A stretch of 64,000 nucleotides of DNA from Paraburkholderia phenazinium. Its GTDB lineage: Bacteria > Pseudomonadota > Gammaproteobacteria > Burkholderiales > Burkholderiaceae. The stretch lies in NCBI RefSeq assembly GCF_900141745.1, contig NZ_FSRM01000001.1, forward strand, positions 682,001 through 746,000. Direction: 5' to 3'. Shown here in pieces: positions 25,703 through 35,162 of this stretch. Position numbers and translations under genes: made by a program. Each line of letters begins with the position of its first letter. The stretch's first letter is position 1. The notes beneath the pieces are model-generated. The model ran no database searches, was not told the origin of the DNA, and was given only the letters and a program-made list of their open reading frames with translations.

Positions 25703-26202
25703 AAGCGGAACTTGCTCAAACGTGGGCCGGATTCTGGGACGGACGCACCGAGCGCGAGAAAACGCTGCTGCTATGGGGTGGCGTGGCCCTCGGTGTGGTG
25801 ATTGCGTGGTCGATCCTTTTGGCCCCTGCCCTCGACGGCCGCGCGCATTTACGCGAGAGCCTGCCGGCGATACAGCGTCAACTCGCGCAGATGACGGCGC
25901 AAGCCGATGAAGCGCGCAGCCTGTCGTCCGCTGCTCAGGGCGTGGCGCCCACTGGCGGCGCCCTCAAGGATGCGCTCACCGCTTCGCTTACCGAACACGG
26001 TCTCGTGCCGCTGCAAGTGCAGTTGATGGGCAACGCTGTGCAGGTCCAGTTGAAGAACGCGTCGTTTCCTGCGTGGACTGCCTGGGTCGACGATGTGCGC
26101 AAGCAGTTCAAGGTGCAGATTGCCGAAGCCCACATCACCGCGCTCAAGGATGATGGACAGGTCGACCTGACGGCGTCGCTGCAGCCATCGACCGCCAAAT
26201 GA
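25699..26202 (+). CDS. gspM: Type II secretion protein GspM
   Basis: 167 residues. The ATG at 25699 overlaps the gspL stop (ATGA) and has AGGAG upstream. A short cytoplasmic segment (TWAGFWDGRTEREKTLL) precedes one membrane span at about 28-45 and a periplasmic domain with the coiled-coil part IQRQLAQMTAQADEARSL. It stabilises GspL in the inner-membrane platform. Confidence 0.92.
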   Translation: MKAELAQTWAGFWDGRTEREKTLLLWGGVALGVVIAWSILLAPALDGRAHLRESLPAIQRQLAQMTAQADEARSLSSAAQGVAPTGGALKDALTASLTEHGLVPLQVQLMGNAVQVQLKNASFPAWTAWVDDVRKQFKVQIAEAHITALKDDGQVDLTASLQPSTAK

Positions 26203-26224
26203 CGGTGCAGCCACAGGATCTCGC

Positions 26225-27004
26225 ATGAATTTCTGGATGCGGCGCCTGCGCGCTGCCCTGCCGTGGCTGCTGGTCGCGGTGTTGTCGAGCGGTACGGTTT
26301 TGCTGGTGCTGTTGCCTGCGGCATGGATCACGCCGCAGTTCACGAAGGCGAGCGGCGGTCACGTCAATCTGGTCGATCCCGCCGGCTCGCTCTGGAATGG
26401 TTCGGCCACGCTGATGCTGGCCGCTGGATCGGATACCAGCTCGGCGACGCTTCTTCCGGGCCGGATCGAATGGCACACCGCCTTCTGGCCGCTCTTCACC
26501 GGCCGTGTGCAGATGACGATGCTGCAAAGCGAAGCGATGCCCGTTCCTGTCACCGTCGACGCTACCCGTCGCGGCGCCGTGGTGTCGCAAGGTTCGATCG
26601 CCGTGCCGGCGACGTTGCTCAAGGGCCTCGGCGCACCGTTCAACACGCTCGATCTGCAAGGCGAAGTGCGGCTTGCGTGGAGCGACTGGCGCAGCTTCGG
26701 CCAGGAAGCGTTCGGACAACTGACGGTTACGCTGAACGATGCCAGTTCGCGGGTGTCGCTGGTCAAGCCGCTTGGTTCGTACCAGGTGGTGATTCAGGCG
26801 CAAGGCAACAGCTCGACCATCGATCTCTCGACGCTTAAGGGTCCATTGACGCTGAAGGGTCACGGCATGGTGGGGGGCGGTGTGTCATCGTTTAACGGCA
26901 CGGCGAGCGCCGCTCCCGAAGCGCGCGACAACCTTGCGGGCCTGCTGAATCTGCTCGGGCGGCCGAGCGGTCCGGATACGGTAGCGTTGACCTTCGTGCA
27001 CTGA
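26225..27004 (+). CDS. gspN: Type II secretion protein GspN
   Basis: 259 residues. An N-terminal membrane span (WLLVAVLSSGTVLLVLLPAAWI) is followed by a periplasmic T2SSN domain (DPAGSLWNGSATLML, GRIEWHTAFWPLFTGRVQM). GspN is an accessory component found in only part of the type II systems, and its exact role is not settled. It follows gspM after 22 bases and is the last gene of the secretion operon, ahead of a strong hairpin. Confidence 0.9.
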   Translation: MNFWMRRLRAALPWLLVAVLSSGTVLLVLLPAAWITPQFTKASGGHVNLVDPAGSLWNGSATLMLAAGSDTSSATLLPGRIEWHTAFWPLFTGRVQMTMLQSEAMPVPVTVDATRRGAVVSQGSIAVPATLLKGLGAPFNTLDLQGEVRLAWSDWRSFGQEAFGQLTVTLNDASSRVSLVKPLGSYQVVIQAQGNSSTIDLSTLKGPLTLKGHGMVGGGVSSFNGTASAAPEARDNLAGLLNLLGRPSGPDTVALTFVH

Positions 27005-27056
27005 TCGCGGCACTACGCGCTACGTGCGGCACTGACGCTCGTGGTGGAGAAGTGCG

Positions 27057-27090
27057 AAAGGGGTATGGCCGCGTGACGGCCATACCCCTT
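27057..27090. terminator. Hairpin between gspN and the convergent outer-membrane factor
   Basis: Perfect stem AAGGGGTATGGCCG/CGGCCATACCCCTT with a 5-base loop. There are few T on either side, but it sits between two convergent genes and may serve both. Confidence 0.6.
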
Positions 27091-27137
27091 CTGTGTAAAT
27101 GCGGTTTGTCTGCTGCCAATCCGACGCGGTTGCGTTC

Positions 27138-28673
27138 CTAGTCGCTTCTGACAGCCGTCGAAGGCGTTGAGATTGCGGAAGCAGCATCCGGCGGCGCCAC
27201 GGTGCCGGTTTCTCTCGCCATCTGCGATACATCCCAGCCGCCGCCAAGCGCCTTCACCAAACCCACCGACGACACCATCCGCTCTCCCGACAGCGTGGCC
27301 AGTTTCTGCTCAGCGGTGAAGGCGGTGGTCTGCGCGGTCAGCACGCTCAGGTATGCCACGGTGCCCGACTTGTACTGGTTCGTGACGATAGCCAGCGCTT
27401 GCTGGGCCGAAATGACGGCTTGCTGCTGCACGCCGATTTCCTGCTCCAGAATGCGCTGCGATGCGAGGTTGTCCTCGACGTCCTGAAACGCTGCCAGCAC
27501 CGTTTGACGGTAGACCGCCACGTCCTCGTCGTAGGCGGCGCGGGCCGCTTCGGTCTGTGCCGAGCGCAAGCCACCATCGAAGATCGTGCCGGCAAGTTGC
27601 GGGCCGAGCGTCCAGAAGCGCGCTGGCGCGGTGAGCAATTGCGACAGCACGGAACTCTCGAAGCCGCCGCTCGCGGATAGCGTCAGCGACGGGAAGAACG
27701 CGGAGATCGCCACGCCGATCTGTTCGTTGGCGGCCTTGGCGGCGCGCTCGGCCGCCGCGATGTCGGGTCGGCGTTCGAGCAGCGCAGACGGCATCTGCGC
27801 GGGCACGGACGGCGGCGTTGCGGTGAGCGGCACAGGCGGAATCGAGAAAGTCGAGGCGGGCTGGCCGACCAGCACTGCAATCGCGTGTTCGTCCTCAGCG
27901 CGTGCGATGCCATTGTCGATCGCGGCGGCCTGCGCCGATTGCAGTTGCGCCTGTGCCTGAATCACGTCCGAGCGTGCGGCGACGCCCTGTGCGTACTGGT
28001 TCTGCGTGAGCTTGAGCGATTTCTCGTAAGCGACAACCGTGTCGTCGAGCAGCTTCTGCATTGCATCGAGCTCGCGCAGCGAGAAATAGGTCTGCGCCAA
28101 TGTGCCCTGCGCGGACAGCCGCGCATTGGCGAGCGTGGCGGCGGCGCCCTGCTGGCCGGCTTCCTGCGCGCTGACGGTGCGGCTCACCTTGCCCCACAGG
28201 TCCGGCTCCCAGCTTGCGTCGAGTGACAGGTTATAGCTGTTGCTGACGCTCGAGCGCGTCCCCGAGGTCGAGCCCGCTGCCGAGCCATTGCCCGAGCGGG
28301 TCAGGCCAGCCGAGCCGCTGATCACCGGGAAATAAGCGGCGCGCGCTTCACCGACCAGCGCGCGGGCCTGCCGGTAAGCGGCGGCATATTGGGCGACGGT
28401 CTGGTTCGAGGTATTCAGCTTGTCTTCGAGGGCGTTCAGTTCCGCGTCGTCGTAGATGGCCCACCATTGACCGCGGTCGTGCTGATCGGAAGGTTGCGCA
28501 ACCTTCCAGCCGGGCGCCGCTTCCTTATAGGATGCGGGCACGTCGGTGGTGGGCGTCTTATAGTCGGGGCCCACCGCGCAGCCTGTCACCAGCGCGGCGA
28601 GCGCAGCGGCAACTGCGAGAGTCAGGGCGCGCGGAGCAACGGCCCGCGCGTGCGAGCTTCGGTCAAACTGCAT
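27138..28673 (-). CDS. Efflux outer-membrane lipoprotein, NodT/OprM family
   Basis: 511 residues from the ATG at 28673. The signal peptide has the lipobox LVTGC (Cys near 30) followed by AVGPDYKTP, the classic start of RND/EmrAB-type outer-membrane factors. Two outer-membrane efflux repeats follow (QWWAIYDDAELNALEDKL, AAYRQARALVGEARAAYFP; QAEAARAAYDE-like second half) with long helices of the periplasmic tunnel. It forms a trimeric TolC-like duct. Its likely partner is the DHA2 pump at 30134-31696. It is divergent from the MarR/pump genes. The frame is open upstream to 28988, but that part lacks similarity. Confidence 0.92.
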   Translation of the reverse strand: MQFDRSSHARAVAPRALTLAVAAALAALVTGCAVGPDYKTPTTDVPASYKEAAPGWKVAQPSDQHDRGQWWAIYDDAELNALEDKLNTSNQTVAQYAAAYRQARALVGEARAAYFPVISGSAGLTRSGNGSAAGSTSGTRSSVSNSYNLSLDASWEPDLWGKVSRTVSAQEAGQQGAAATLANARLSAQGTLAQTYFSLRELDAMQKLLDDTVVAYEKSLKLTQNQYAQGVAARSDVIQAQAQLQSAQAAAIDNGIARAEDEHAIAVLVGQPASTFSIPPVPLTATPPSVPAQMPSALLERRPDIAAAERAAKAANEQIGVAISAFFPSLTLSASGGFESSVLSQLLTAPARFWTLGPQLAGTIFDGGLRSAQTEAARAAYDEDVAVYRQTVLAAFQDVEDNLASQRILEQEIGVQQQAVISAQQALAIVTNQYKSGTVAYLSVLTAQTTAFTAEQKLATLSGERMVSSVGLVKALGGGWDVSQMARETGTVAPPDAASAISTPSTAVRSD

Positions 28674-28881
28674 GCAATCAATTCCTGTCGATTCGGCCGA
28701 GGCGCGTTCCTGGGTGACAACGGGATCCCGGGAAGGTCGGCGGGCGGAACGCCCGGATGACAAAGCGAGACGGGGCATCGCGACGATCCGGAATGGTAGC
28801 GTACGCGATGCCGATGACGCAGAAAATTGAAAGAGTAATGCGCGACGCGCGGTGGGTGTGTAACCGGTCCTGCGGAGACGG

Positions 28882-29139
28882 TTACGTGCCGTTACGGCAG
28901 GGCTGTGCGCCCGTGAGGCCTGGCAGCGCCGGCGACTGTTTGGCCGGCTGGGCGGGGTGGCCGTTGCGGCGACGGTCGATCCACGCAAAGAACAACACCC
29001 CGAGCGATCCCCCCGGCAGCACGAACATCACCACGTAGAGCGCGAGTTTCCACCAGCGGTACGGGCCTTGAAAGCTCTGCACTGCGGAGTCGTGAAGCGA
29101 GCGGCTCAGGCTGCTCAGGGTGTTTTTCAGGTACAGCAT
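28882..29139 (-). CDS. Small membrane protein, unknown function
   Basis: 85 residues. AGAGGA lies at a good distance from the ATG at 29139. A cytoplasmic amphipathic N-terminus is followed by one long hydrophobic segment (LALYVVMFVLPGGSLGVLFFAW, about 33-55), then a basic RRR and a Pro-rich tail. I do not recognise a family. It lies between the outer-membrane factor (same strand, 208 bases away) and the divergent MarR gene. Hydrophobicity and the ribosome site favour a real gene. Confidence 0.6.
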   Translation of the reverse strand: MLYLKNTLSSLSRSLHDSAVQSFQGPYRWWKLALYVVMFVLPGGSLGVLFFAWIDRRRNGHPAQPAKQSPALPGLTGAQPCRNGT

Positions 29140-29243
29140 GACGGGGATCCTCTGCGCACGGCCAAGGTAGGGTGCGCGGCAAAGCGGTCAGAACATGGTC
29201 TCGGGTGGCGCAAATCGCGCGTAACTCGTTGCCTGTGATAATA

Positions 29244-29272
29244 TTGACTATGCAATTAAATTTCAAGATACT
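29244..29272 (+). promoter_or_regulatory. Promoter P1 of the MarR gene
   Basis: TTGACT at 29244-29249, a 17-base A/T-rich spacer, and GATACT at 29267-29272. Plus strand, about 125 bases upstream of the start codon. Confidence 0.6.
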
Positions 29273-29332
29273 TTGCTACACGTCAGCATGCCGTGTTGTT
29301 TTTTCACCCGCATGATGAAGCGAATTTTCAGA

Positions 29333-29360
29333 TTGACTTGTCTGCTTAGGCAGCTAAAAT
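29333..29360 (+). promoter_or_regulatory. Promoter P2 of the MarR gene with a palindromic operator
   Basis: TTGACT at 29333-29338 and TAAAAT at 29355-29360 with a 16-base spacer. The spacer contains CTGCTTAGGCAG, an inverted repeat placed where a bound MarR dimer would block RNA polymerase, so autorepression is likely. Confidence 0.55.
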
Positions 29361-29397
29361 CCGGTCTGCTTCCTGATGTTTCCAAAGCGAGTTTTCG

Positions 29398-29919
29398 ATG
29401 ACCGACGGTCCCTATAACGCGGACGAGATTCACCTCGAATCGAGTCTTGGCTATTACCTGTCGAAAGCGCGCAATGTGCTGGTCGAACGGATGGATCGGG
29501 CGGTCAAACCGTTGGGCCTTACCGCACAGCAGATCGGTGTGATCCTGATGCTGTCGTGCGAGCGGGCCCATACGCCGTATGAGCTGTCGCGCGCCATGTC
29601 GTACGACAGCGGTTCGATGACGCGCATGCTTGATCGCCTTGAAAAGAAAGGCTTTATCGTCCGCACGCGCAGCGATGCCGACCGCCGCATGGTCAAGCTC
29701 GAACTGACGCCGCAAGGTCGGGAAGTCGCCCGGCAGTTGCCGCGTTTGGGTGCCGCGGTGCTGAACGAACAGTTGCAAGGTTTTACCGCTGAAGATATTG
29801 CGACGCTGACGACGTTGCTCGGCCGTCTGATCAAAAACGGCTCGGGGAGCGGGACCGATGACGGATTCATGGCCTGCCCTGGAGCAGGCAATTCACCGTC
29901 GCCGGAAGACAGCAAGTAG
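29398..29919 (+). CDS. MarR-family regulator of the efflux locus
   Basis: 173 residues. Winged helix with LTAQQIGVILMLSCERAHTP, the recognition region YELSRAMSYDSGSMTRMLDRL, and wing IVRTRSDADRRMVKLELT. Related to EmrR/MprA-type repressors that are released by phenolic ligands. It is preceded by two promoter-like sequences, one overlapping a palindrome. 214 bases downstream on the same strand is the DHA2 pump, so it presumably controls that pump and perhaps the divergent outer-membrane factor. The C-terminal tail after about 145 is Gly/Ser/Asp-rich. Confidence 0.9.
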   Translation: MTDGPYNADEIHLESSLGYYLSKARNVLVERMDRAVKPLGLTAQQIGVILMLSCERAHTPYELSRAMSYDSGSMTRMLDRLEKKGFIVRTRSDADRRMVKLELTPQGREVARQLPRLGAAVLNEQLQGFTAEDIATLTTLLGRLIKNGSGSGTDDGFMACPGAGNSPSPEDSK

Positions 29920-30077
29920 CCGGGCAAGAAGCCACGATGTAGCCACGAGACGCGTTTTTTCACGCGTCGATGTTCAAGCAGGTATCTGTCTGGGCAGAAA
30001 GTGACAAAACATCTATGGCACCGCGTATGGCGGTGAAATATGCATGCTGAGTCAAGCTTTTTGTCCCCGGCAGCTTT

Positions 30078-30107
30078 GCATGGGATCGGAGTAAGCGCAA
30101 AAGCGCC
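30078..30107 (+). repeat. Dispersed hairpin repeat, copy 3
   Basis: GCATGGGATC, GGAGTAAGCGC, AAAAGCGCCG. Same head and core as the copies at 8498-8532 and 8558-8587. It ends about 27 bases before the pump start codon. Confidence 0.65.
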
Positions 30108-30133
30108 GCCTTCGATCGACAGGAGATTCGACC

Positions 30134-31696
30134 ATGGCCGCTACGGCTCCCGCAGTTGCCGCACCCGCCGCTGAACCGGCGCCGCTAGCCGGCGGCACAC
30201 TGGCATTGCTCACTCTTGGTCTCGCGCTCGGCACGTTCATGGAAGTGCTCGATACCTCGATCGCCAACGTCGCTGTTCCGACCATCTCCGGTAGTCTGGG
30301 CGTCGCCACCAGCCAGGGCACCTGGGTGATTTCATCGTATTCGGTCGCCTCGGCGATCGCGGTGCCGTTGACCGGTTGGCTCGCGCGTCGGGTGGGCGAG
30401 GTGCGCCTGTTCACGCTCTCGGTGCTGCTGTTCTCGATCGCTTCGGCCTTGTGCGGCTTTGCGCAGAACTTTGAATCGCTGATCGCCTTCCGGCTGCTTC
30501 AGGGACTGGTCTCCGGGCCGATGGTGCCGCTTTCGCAGACCATCCTGATGCGCTCGTATCCACCGGAGAAGCGCGGCCTCGCGCTCGGCCTGTGGGCGAT
30601 GACCGTGATCGTCGCCCCGATCTTCGGGCCGGTGATGGGCGGCTGGATCACCGATAACTATACGTGGCCGTGGATCTTCTACATCAACGTGCCGATTGGC
30701 CTGTTTTCGGCGGCGTGCGCGTTCGTGCTGCTGCGCGGCCGTGAGACGAAAACGACGAAGCAGCGTATCGATGCAGTAGGCCTCGCTCTGCTGGTAACCG
30801 GTGTGTCGTGCTTACAGATGATGCTCGACCTCGGCAAGGACCGCGACTGGTTCAACTCCACCTTCATCGTGGCGCTGGCGATCATTGCGGTGATTTCGAT
30901 TGCCTTCATGCTGGTCTGGGAGACGACCGAGAAGGAGCCGGTGATCGACCTGTCGCTCTTCAAGGACCGCAACTTCGCGCTCGGCGTGCTGATCATCTCG
31001 TTCGGTTTCATGGCGTTCTTCGGTTCGGTGGTGATCTTCCCGCTCTGGTTGCAGACGGTGATGGGCTACACAGCAGGCATCGCAGGTCTGGCCACCGCGC
31101 CGGTCGGCTTGCTGGCGCTCGTGCTATCGCCAATGATCGGCCGCAACATGCACCGTCTCAATCTGCGGATGGTAGCGAGCTTCGCGTTTGTCGTATTCGC
31201 GTTCGTCTCGTTCTGGAACTCGACCTTCACGCTCGACGTGCCGTTCAGTCACGTGATCTTGCCGCGGCTGGTGCAAGGTGTTGGTGTCGCCTGTTTCTTC
31301 GTGCCGATGACCACGATCACGCTATCGAGCGTGTCCGATGAGCGTCTGGCGAGCGCCTCGGGCCTGTCGAATTTCTTCCGTACCTTGTCGGGCGCAATCG
31401 GCACCGCGGTTAGCACAACGTACTGGGAAAACGACACGATCTACCATCACGCGATCCTGACGGAATCGGTAAGTACCTACGCTCCGAATACGACCACCTA
31501 TAGCGATTCACTCACGAGCCTCGGCTTTGCCGGCCAAGGCTTATCTGCGCAATTGAATCAGATCGTGACACAGCAGGCGTACATGATGGCCACCAACGAT
31601 TTCTTCCGCATCTCGTGCGCCGCCTTCATCGTGCTAGCCGGGCTGGTGTGGATTACGAAGCCGCGCAAGGGCGCGGGTCCTTCGCTGGGGCATTGA
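30134..31696 (+). CDS. DHA2-family MFS drug transporter, EmrB type
   Basis: 520 residues and 14 predicted membrane spans. Motif C region and DHA2 signatures: LGTFMEVLDTSIANVAVPTI in span 1, QGTWVISSYSVASAIAVPL, LFTLSVLLFSIASALCGFA, and PIFGPVMGGWITDNYTWPWIF. It exports hydrophobic drugs or phenolics with proton antiport. EmrB works with a membrane-fusion protein (EmrA) and a TolC-type duct. The duct is present at 27138-28673, but no EmrA/HlyD gene exists between the regulator and this pump. AGGAG precedes the ATG. Confidence 0.93.
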   Translation: MAATAPAVAAPAAEPAPLAGGTLALLTLGLALGTFMEVLDTSIANVAVPTISGSLGVATSQGTWVISSYSVASAIAVPLTGWLARRVGEVRLFTLSVLLFSIASALCGFAQNFESLIAFRLLQGLVSGPMVPLSQTILMRSYPPEKRGLALGLWAMTVIVAPIFGPVMGGWITDNYTWPWIFYINVPIGLFSAACAFVLLRGRETKTTKQRIDAVGLALLVTGVSCLQMMLDLGKDRDWFNSTFIVALAIIAVISIAFMLVWETTEKEPVIDLSLFKDRNFALGVLIISFGFMAFFGSVVIFPLWLQTVMGYTAGIAGLATAPVGLLALVLSPMIGRNMHRLNLRMVASFAFVVFAFVSFWNSTFTLDVPFSHVILPRLVQGVGVACFFVPMTTITLSSVSDERLASASGLSNFFRTLSGAIGTAVSTTYWENDTIYHHAILTESVSTYAPNTTTYSDSLTSLGFAGQGLSAQLNQIVTQQAYMMATNDFFRISCAAFIVLAGLVWITKPRKGAGPSLGH

Positions 31697-31730
31697 GCGC
31701 CATTGAACGGCTTTGAACGGCGCCGTTTGC

Positions 31731-32228
31731 CTACTGCGACACAGGCACGTCTCCCGGCGTGCTCACCGATTGCGCAGGCGCGGACTCCAGCGGCTGACTG
31801 GCCGGCGTGGCCACACCGGTGCCTTGCGGTGGCACGCTGACCGGCGCTCCACTTCTCACGAACTCCTTGAAATCGGCGCCCGCTTCCCACGGATTCGGCT
31901 TGCAGCCCAACGAGCTGTCGCAATGTGCCGCGAAGCCGATGGTGGCGGTGCCGTCGTTGTTCGACGTCCTCGTGATCTGATATGCGAGCGCGCGTTTGCC
32001 GCCATCGGGGCCGGCGGTCTGGATCAGCGAATCGGTGGCGGCTTCGATCTTGTAGGCGGAATGGCTGCTCACCCAGCTCTGGGCGCGTTGCCACCAGACG
32101 CTGCATTCGCTTGTATTCGAACAGGTGAGCGGCGTAGTGGCGATCTGCATGACGTCGGGATTCACCTGCCCGCGCGTCGTGCAGCCTGCGGCCAGAACAC
32201 ACAATGTTGCCAACAGAGCTTTCTTCAT
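31731..32228 (-). CDS. Lipoprotein, unknown function
   Basis: 165 residues from the ATG at 32228. A signal peptide with lipobox LAAGC (Cys near 16) is followed by TTRGQVNPDVM. The mature part has two cysteine pairs (LTCSNTSECSVWWQRAQSW, AHCDSSLGCKPNPW) that could form disulphides, and a Pro/Ser-rich C-terminal tail. The CSVWWQRAQ segment recalls small periplasmic lipoproteins seen in Burkholderiales, but I cannot assign a role. Convergent with the pump gene. 35 bases separate their stops. Confidence 0.8.
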   Translation of the reverse strand: MKKALLATLCVLAAGCTTRGQVNPDVMQIATTPLTCSNTSECSVWWQRAQSWVSSHSAYKIEAATDSLIQTAGPDGGKRALAYQITRTSNNDGTATIGFAAHCDSSLGCKPNPWEAGADFKEFVRSGAPVSVPPQGTGVATPASQPLESAPAQSVSTPGDVPVSQ

Positions 32229-32377
32229 CGCGTTGCTTCCTCCCTGCGTGTAGACGACCGGATGCGCGTAGCGCGCGCCGATTGTCATTCAGTGTAAGGG
32301 TTGGACCCGTGCAATCGGGTGGCGTTTCATTCGTCCGTACGAGCGCGAATACGTTCGCGCGTGCGCGTGGCTCAAAC

Positions 32378-33994
32378 TCAAACGCTAAAGCGATTCAACG
32401 TATACGCGCGATACGCCGCCACGAACGCGTCGAAAGATCCGACCTCTTCGCGCTCGAGTTTCGCCTGCTCTTCCAAAGACTTCACGGCCAACTCGCCGAA
32501 CGCTTTTTCGACCTTCGCATCAAGCGGCCGCGAGCGGAAATACGCCGCGTGCGCTTCGCTTTGTTCAAGACCGAACTCGAGGAAGCTCTGTTTCCTGTCG
32601 CGCAGTGTTTGCAACACGCGCGCGGAAGGCGTTAGCGACGCATCAGCGAGCTTCGCGCGCTGCGCGGCGAGTGCACGTGCGTGCGCATCGCTTCCGTGTA
32701 GCGCGTCCAGCGCCTTCGCTGCGATCTCGATCTTCGCGAACAGTTCGTCGGCCCATGCGTGCATCGCGACCTGCTGACCGTCGCGCGTCAGTTCGAGGCC
32801 GGGCTTGCGCCCTTCCATCGTGACGCGTCCGAAGTTCTGATTGGCTTCGCAGTAAGCGTCTGCAGGCAGCGAAGGACTATCGTCGAGTGCGCAGACCAGC
32901 AGGTAGGCATCGAGAAAGCGCGCGGTTTCGAGCGCAATGCCAGTCGGTTCGAACGGATCGATATCCATGCAGCGCACTTCGACGTATTGCACGCCGCGCG
33001 CGGCAAGCGCGTGCAGCGGACGCTCGCCCGGATACGTGATGCGTTTGGGGCGGATCGTCGAGTAAAACTCGTTTTCGATCTGCAACACGTTGGTGTTGAT
33101 CTGCACCCACTCGCCGTCGCGCTGCGTGCCGATTTTCTCGTACGGTGGATACGGTTGGCTGACCGCCTTTGCCAACGCGTCGAGGTAGCCTGGCAGCGTG
33201 TCGTAGTCGGCCCGCAGCGCCGCCTGGGCGGTGGTGTTCGAGTAGCCGAGATCGCTCATCCGCAAGCTGGTGGCATACGGGCGATACAGCGTGTCGGCGT
33301 CGAACGTCTCCAGCGTATGTTTGCGATCGCGCAAAAAGCGCCGGTCAAGCACGGGCGACGCGCCGAACAGATACATCAGCAGCCAGTTGGTGCGACGGAA
33401 ATTGCGGATCATCGCGAGGTAACGGTCGGACTGGTAGTCCACCGCGCTCGCCGTGGATTGCTGTTCGGCGTGCAGCAGGCGCCACACTTCTTCGTTCAGC
33501 GAATAGTTGTAGTGGATTCCGGCAATGGTCTGCATCGTGCGGCCGTAGCGCAACGCAAGGCCCACCCGGTACACGTACTTCAGCTTGCCGATGTTCGACG
33601 CACCGTACTGTGCGATCGGGATGCCGTCGTCAGTGGCGGGCAACAGGCCCGGCATCGAGTTGTTCCACAGGATCTCGCCATCGAGCTTTGCGTAGACGAA
33701 ACGGTGCAGCTCATCGAGCTTCTCGAGCGTGATCGCGGCGTCGTGCTCTGCCGGTGTAATCAGTTCGATCAGCGCTTCCGAGTAATCAGTGGTCAGAGAC
33801 GGATGGGTGAGCGCCGAGCCGAGCGCGCGCGGATGCGGCGTCATGGCGAGCTGGCCGTCGTGCGTGACGCGCAAGGCTTCCCTTTCGATGCCACGCAGGC
33901 CGGTCGTCAGCGCGTCCCGCTGCGGGCCGGCAGCCAGCAAGGCCAGGCGGTGCGAAAGCAGGTCGGTCGGGCGAGAAGGTGTTGTCTTTGGCAT
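32378..33994 (-). CDS. gshA: Glutamate-cysteine ligase, class I
   Basis: 538 residues from the ATG at 33994; an in-frame ATG at 34024 is possible. Motifs of the class I enzyme: [10 protein letters not shown] with the metal-binding Glu pair, [27 protein letters not shown], and [14 protein letters not shown]. It joins glutamate and cysteine with ATP, the first step of glutathione synthesis, in the cytoplasm. The length fits the E. coli enzyme (about 518). gshB is not in the window. The gene stands alone between a lipoprotein and alkA, all on the minus strand. Confidence 0.95.
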   Translation of the reverse strand: MPKTTPSRPTDLLSHRLALLAAGPQRDALTTGLRGIEREALRVTHDGQLAMTPHPRALGSALTHPSLTTDYSEALIELITPAEHDAAITLEKLDELHRFVYAKLDGEILWNNSMPGLLPATDDGIPIAQYGASNIGKLKYVYRVGLALRYGRTMQTIAGIHYNYSLNEEVWRLLHAEQQSTASAVDYQSDRYLAMIRNFRRTNWLLMYLFGASPVLDRRFLRDRKHTLETFDADTLYRPYATSLRMSDLGYSNTTAQAALRADYDTLPGYLDALAKAVSQPYPPYEKIGTQRDGEWVQINTNVLQIENEFYSTIRPKRITYPGERPLHALAARGVQYVEVRCMDIDPFEPTGIALETARFLDAYLLVCALDDSPSLPADAYCEANQNFGRVTMEGRKPGLELTRDGQQVAMHAWADELFAKIEIAAKALDALHGSDAHARALAAQRAKLADASLTPSARVLQTLRDRKQSFLEFGLEQSEAHAAYFRSRPLDAKVEKAFGELAVKSLEEQAKLEREEVGSFDAFVAAYRAYTLNRFSV

Positions 33995-34244
33995 TGATGC
34001 GAGTCGGACGTTGTCGGCCGCCATGCGCCGCTCACGTGAGGCTATGTGTGGTCGACAACGTCCGGCGGAATTTTCAGTAGCGGGCACTTTAACATCTCGT
34101 CACGAGGCCTGCTTGAGGCCCCTTCGAGCGCCTCCCGAGCGGCTTTTGCCGAGGTGCTGCGAGCTGCTGTCGTCCCGCCCACTGTACGCCGCGCAAAGCG
34201 CCCGCGCGATGCGCGCTTGCCCCACTCGCCTGCTTTGCGTGGCG

Positions 34245-35162
34245 CTAGCCGCCGCGCGCCGCGCCCGCGCGGTCCGCCACTTCATTCCACAGATGCATGG
34301 CTGCGTATGCGCGCCAGGGCCGCCATGCGTCGGTACGAAGCCGTTGCTGGGTGGGCCGTACCAGAGCCGGATCGCGTGCCGCGATGGATTGCATCAGCAC
34401 CAGGTCCCAGGCGGGCCAGGCGTCGGCGTCGCGCCAGGCGCGCATCGCCACGTATTCGACGGTCCACGGCCCGATACCGGGTAAGGCCAGCAGCGCGGCG
34501 CGTAAGGTGGCGGTGTCGACAGCATGACTGTCGAGCGGCACCGCGCCGCTTGCTACCGCTGCGGCAAAGCCTTGCAGCGCCGCCACGCGCTTGCCCGGCA
34601 TGCCGATCTGCGCCATGTCCGCGGCGGCGAGGGCCGCCGGCGTCGGAAAGCGCCACGCGGTGCGCTCGTGCGGATGGTCTTCGATACGAAGACCTGCGCG
34701 CTGCACCAGCCGGCCGATGATCGTCGTGGCCGCCTTCACACTCACCTGTTGCCCGACGATCGCGCGCACCACCAGTTCGAACGCCGACCATGCGCCAGGT
34801 ACGCGCAAGCCGGGCGCGGCTTCAATCAGAGGCGAGAGCCACGGATCGGAGGCGAAATGCGCGGCGATCGCCTTTGGATCGGCGTGCAGGTCGAACATCC
34901 GGGCAATCGGTGCACCCAACGCCTCCGCGTGCTGGCCGGCAGGACCTTCGATGGTGGCGATCAGACATCGTTTGCGCGGGTGGGGACGGACGGTTAGCGT
35001 GCCGCTGTCGCCGGCCCAATCGATGGCGCGACGGTACGCGCCGTCCTCGACCGCTTCGACGCCGGGAGTAGCGCGTCCATTGAAGAATCGAAGGATGCGC
35101 GGCCAGTCGAAGGGTGCCTTGAAGGGCAGCTCGAGGATGACGAGGTCGGTGGCAGTGCTCAC
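34245..35162 (-). CDS. alkA: DNA-3-methyladenine glycosylase II (AlkA type)
   Basis: 305 residues. An N-terminal AlkA beta domain (LPFKAPFDWPRILRFFNGR) precedes a helix-hairpin-helix GPD domain with LPGIGPWTVEYVAMRAW. The catalytic Asp is in WPAWDLVLMQ near residue 258, and VGQQVSVKAATTI is also visible. It removes alkylated purines and other damaged bases. Its ATG overlaps the ada stop (ATGA), so it is translated with ada as an alkylation-damage operon. No Ada box was recognised upstream of the pair. Confidence 0.93.
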   Translation of the reverse strand: MSTATDLVILELPFKAPFDWPRILRFFNGRATPGVEAVEDGAYRRAIDWAGDSGTLTVRPHPRKRCLIATIEGPAGQHAEALGAPIARMFDLHADPKAIAAHFASDPWLSPLIEAAPGLRVPGAWSAFELVVRAIVGQQVSVKAATTIIGRLVQRAGLRIEDHPHERTAWRFPTPAALAAADMAQIGMPGKRVAALQGFAAAVASGAVPLDSHAVDTATLRAALLALPGIGPWTVEYVAMRAWRDADAWPAWDLVLMQSIAARDPALVRPTQQRLRTDAWRPWRAYAAMHLWNEVADRAGAARGG

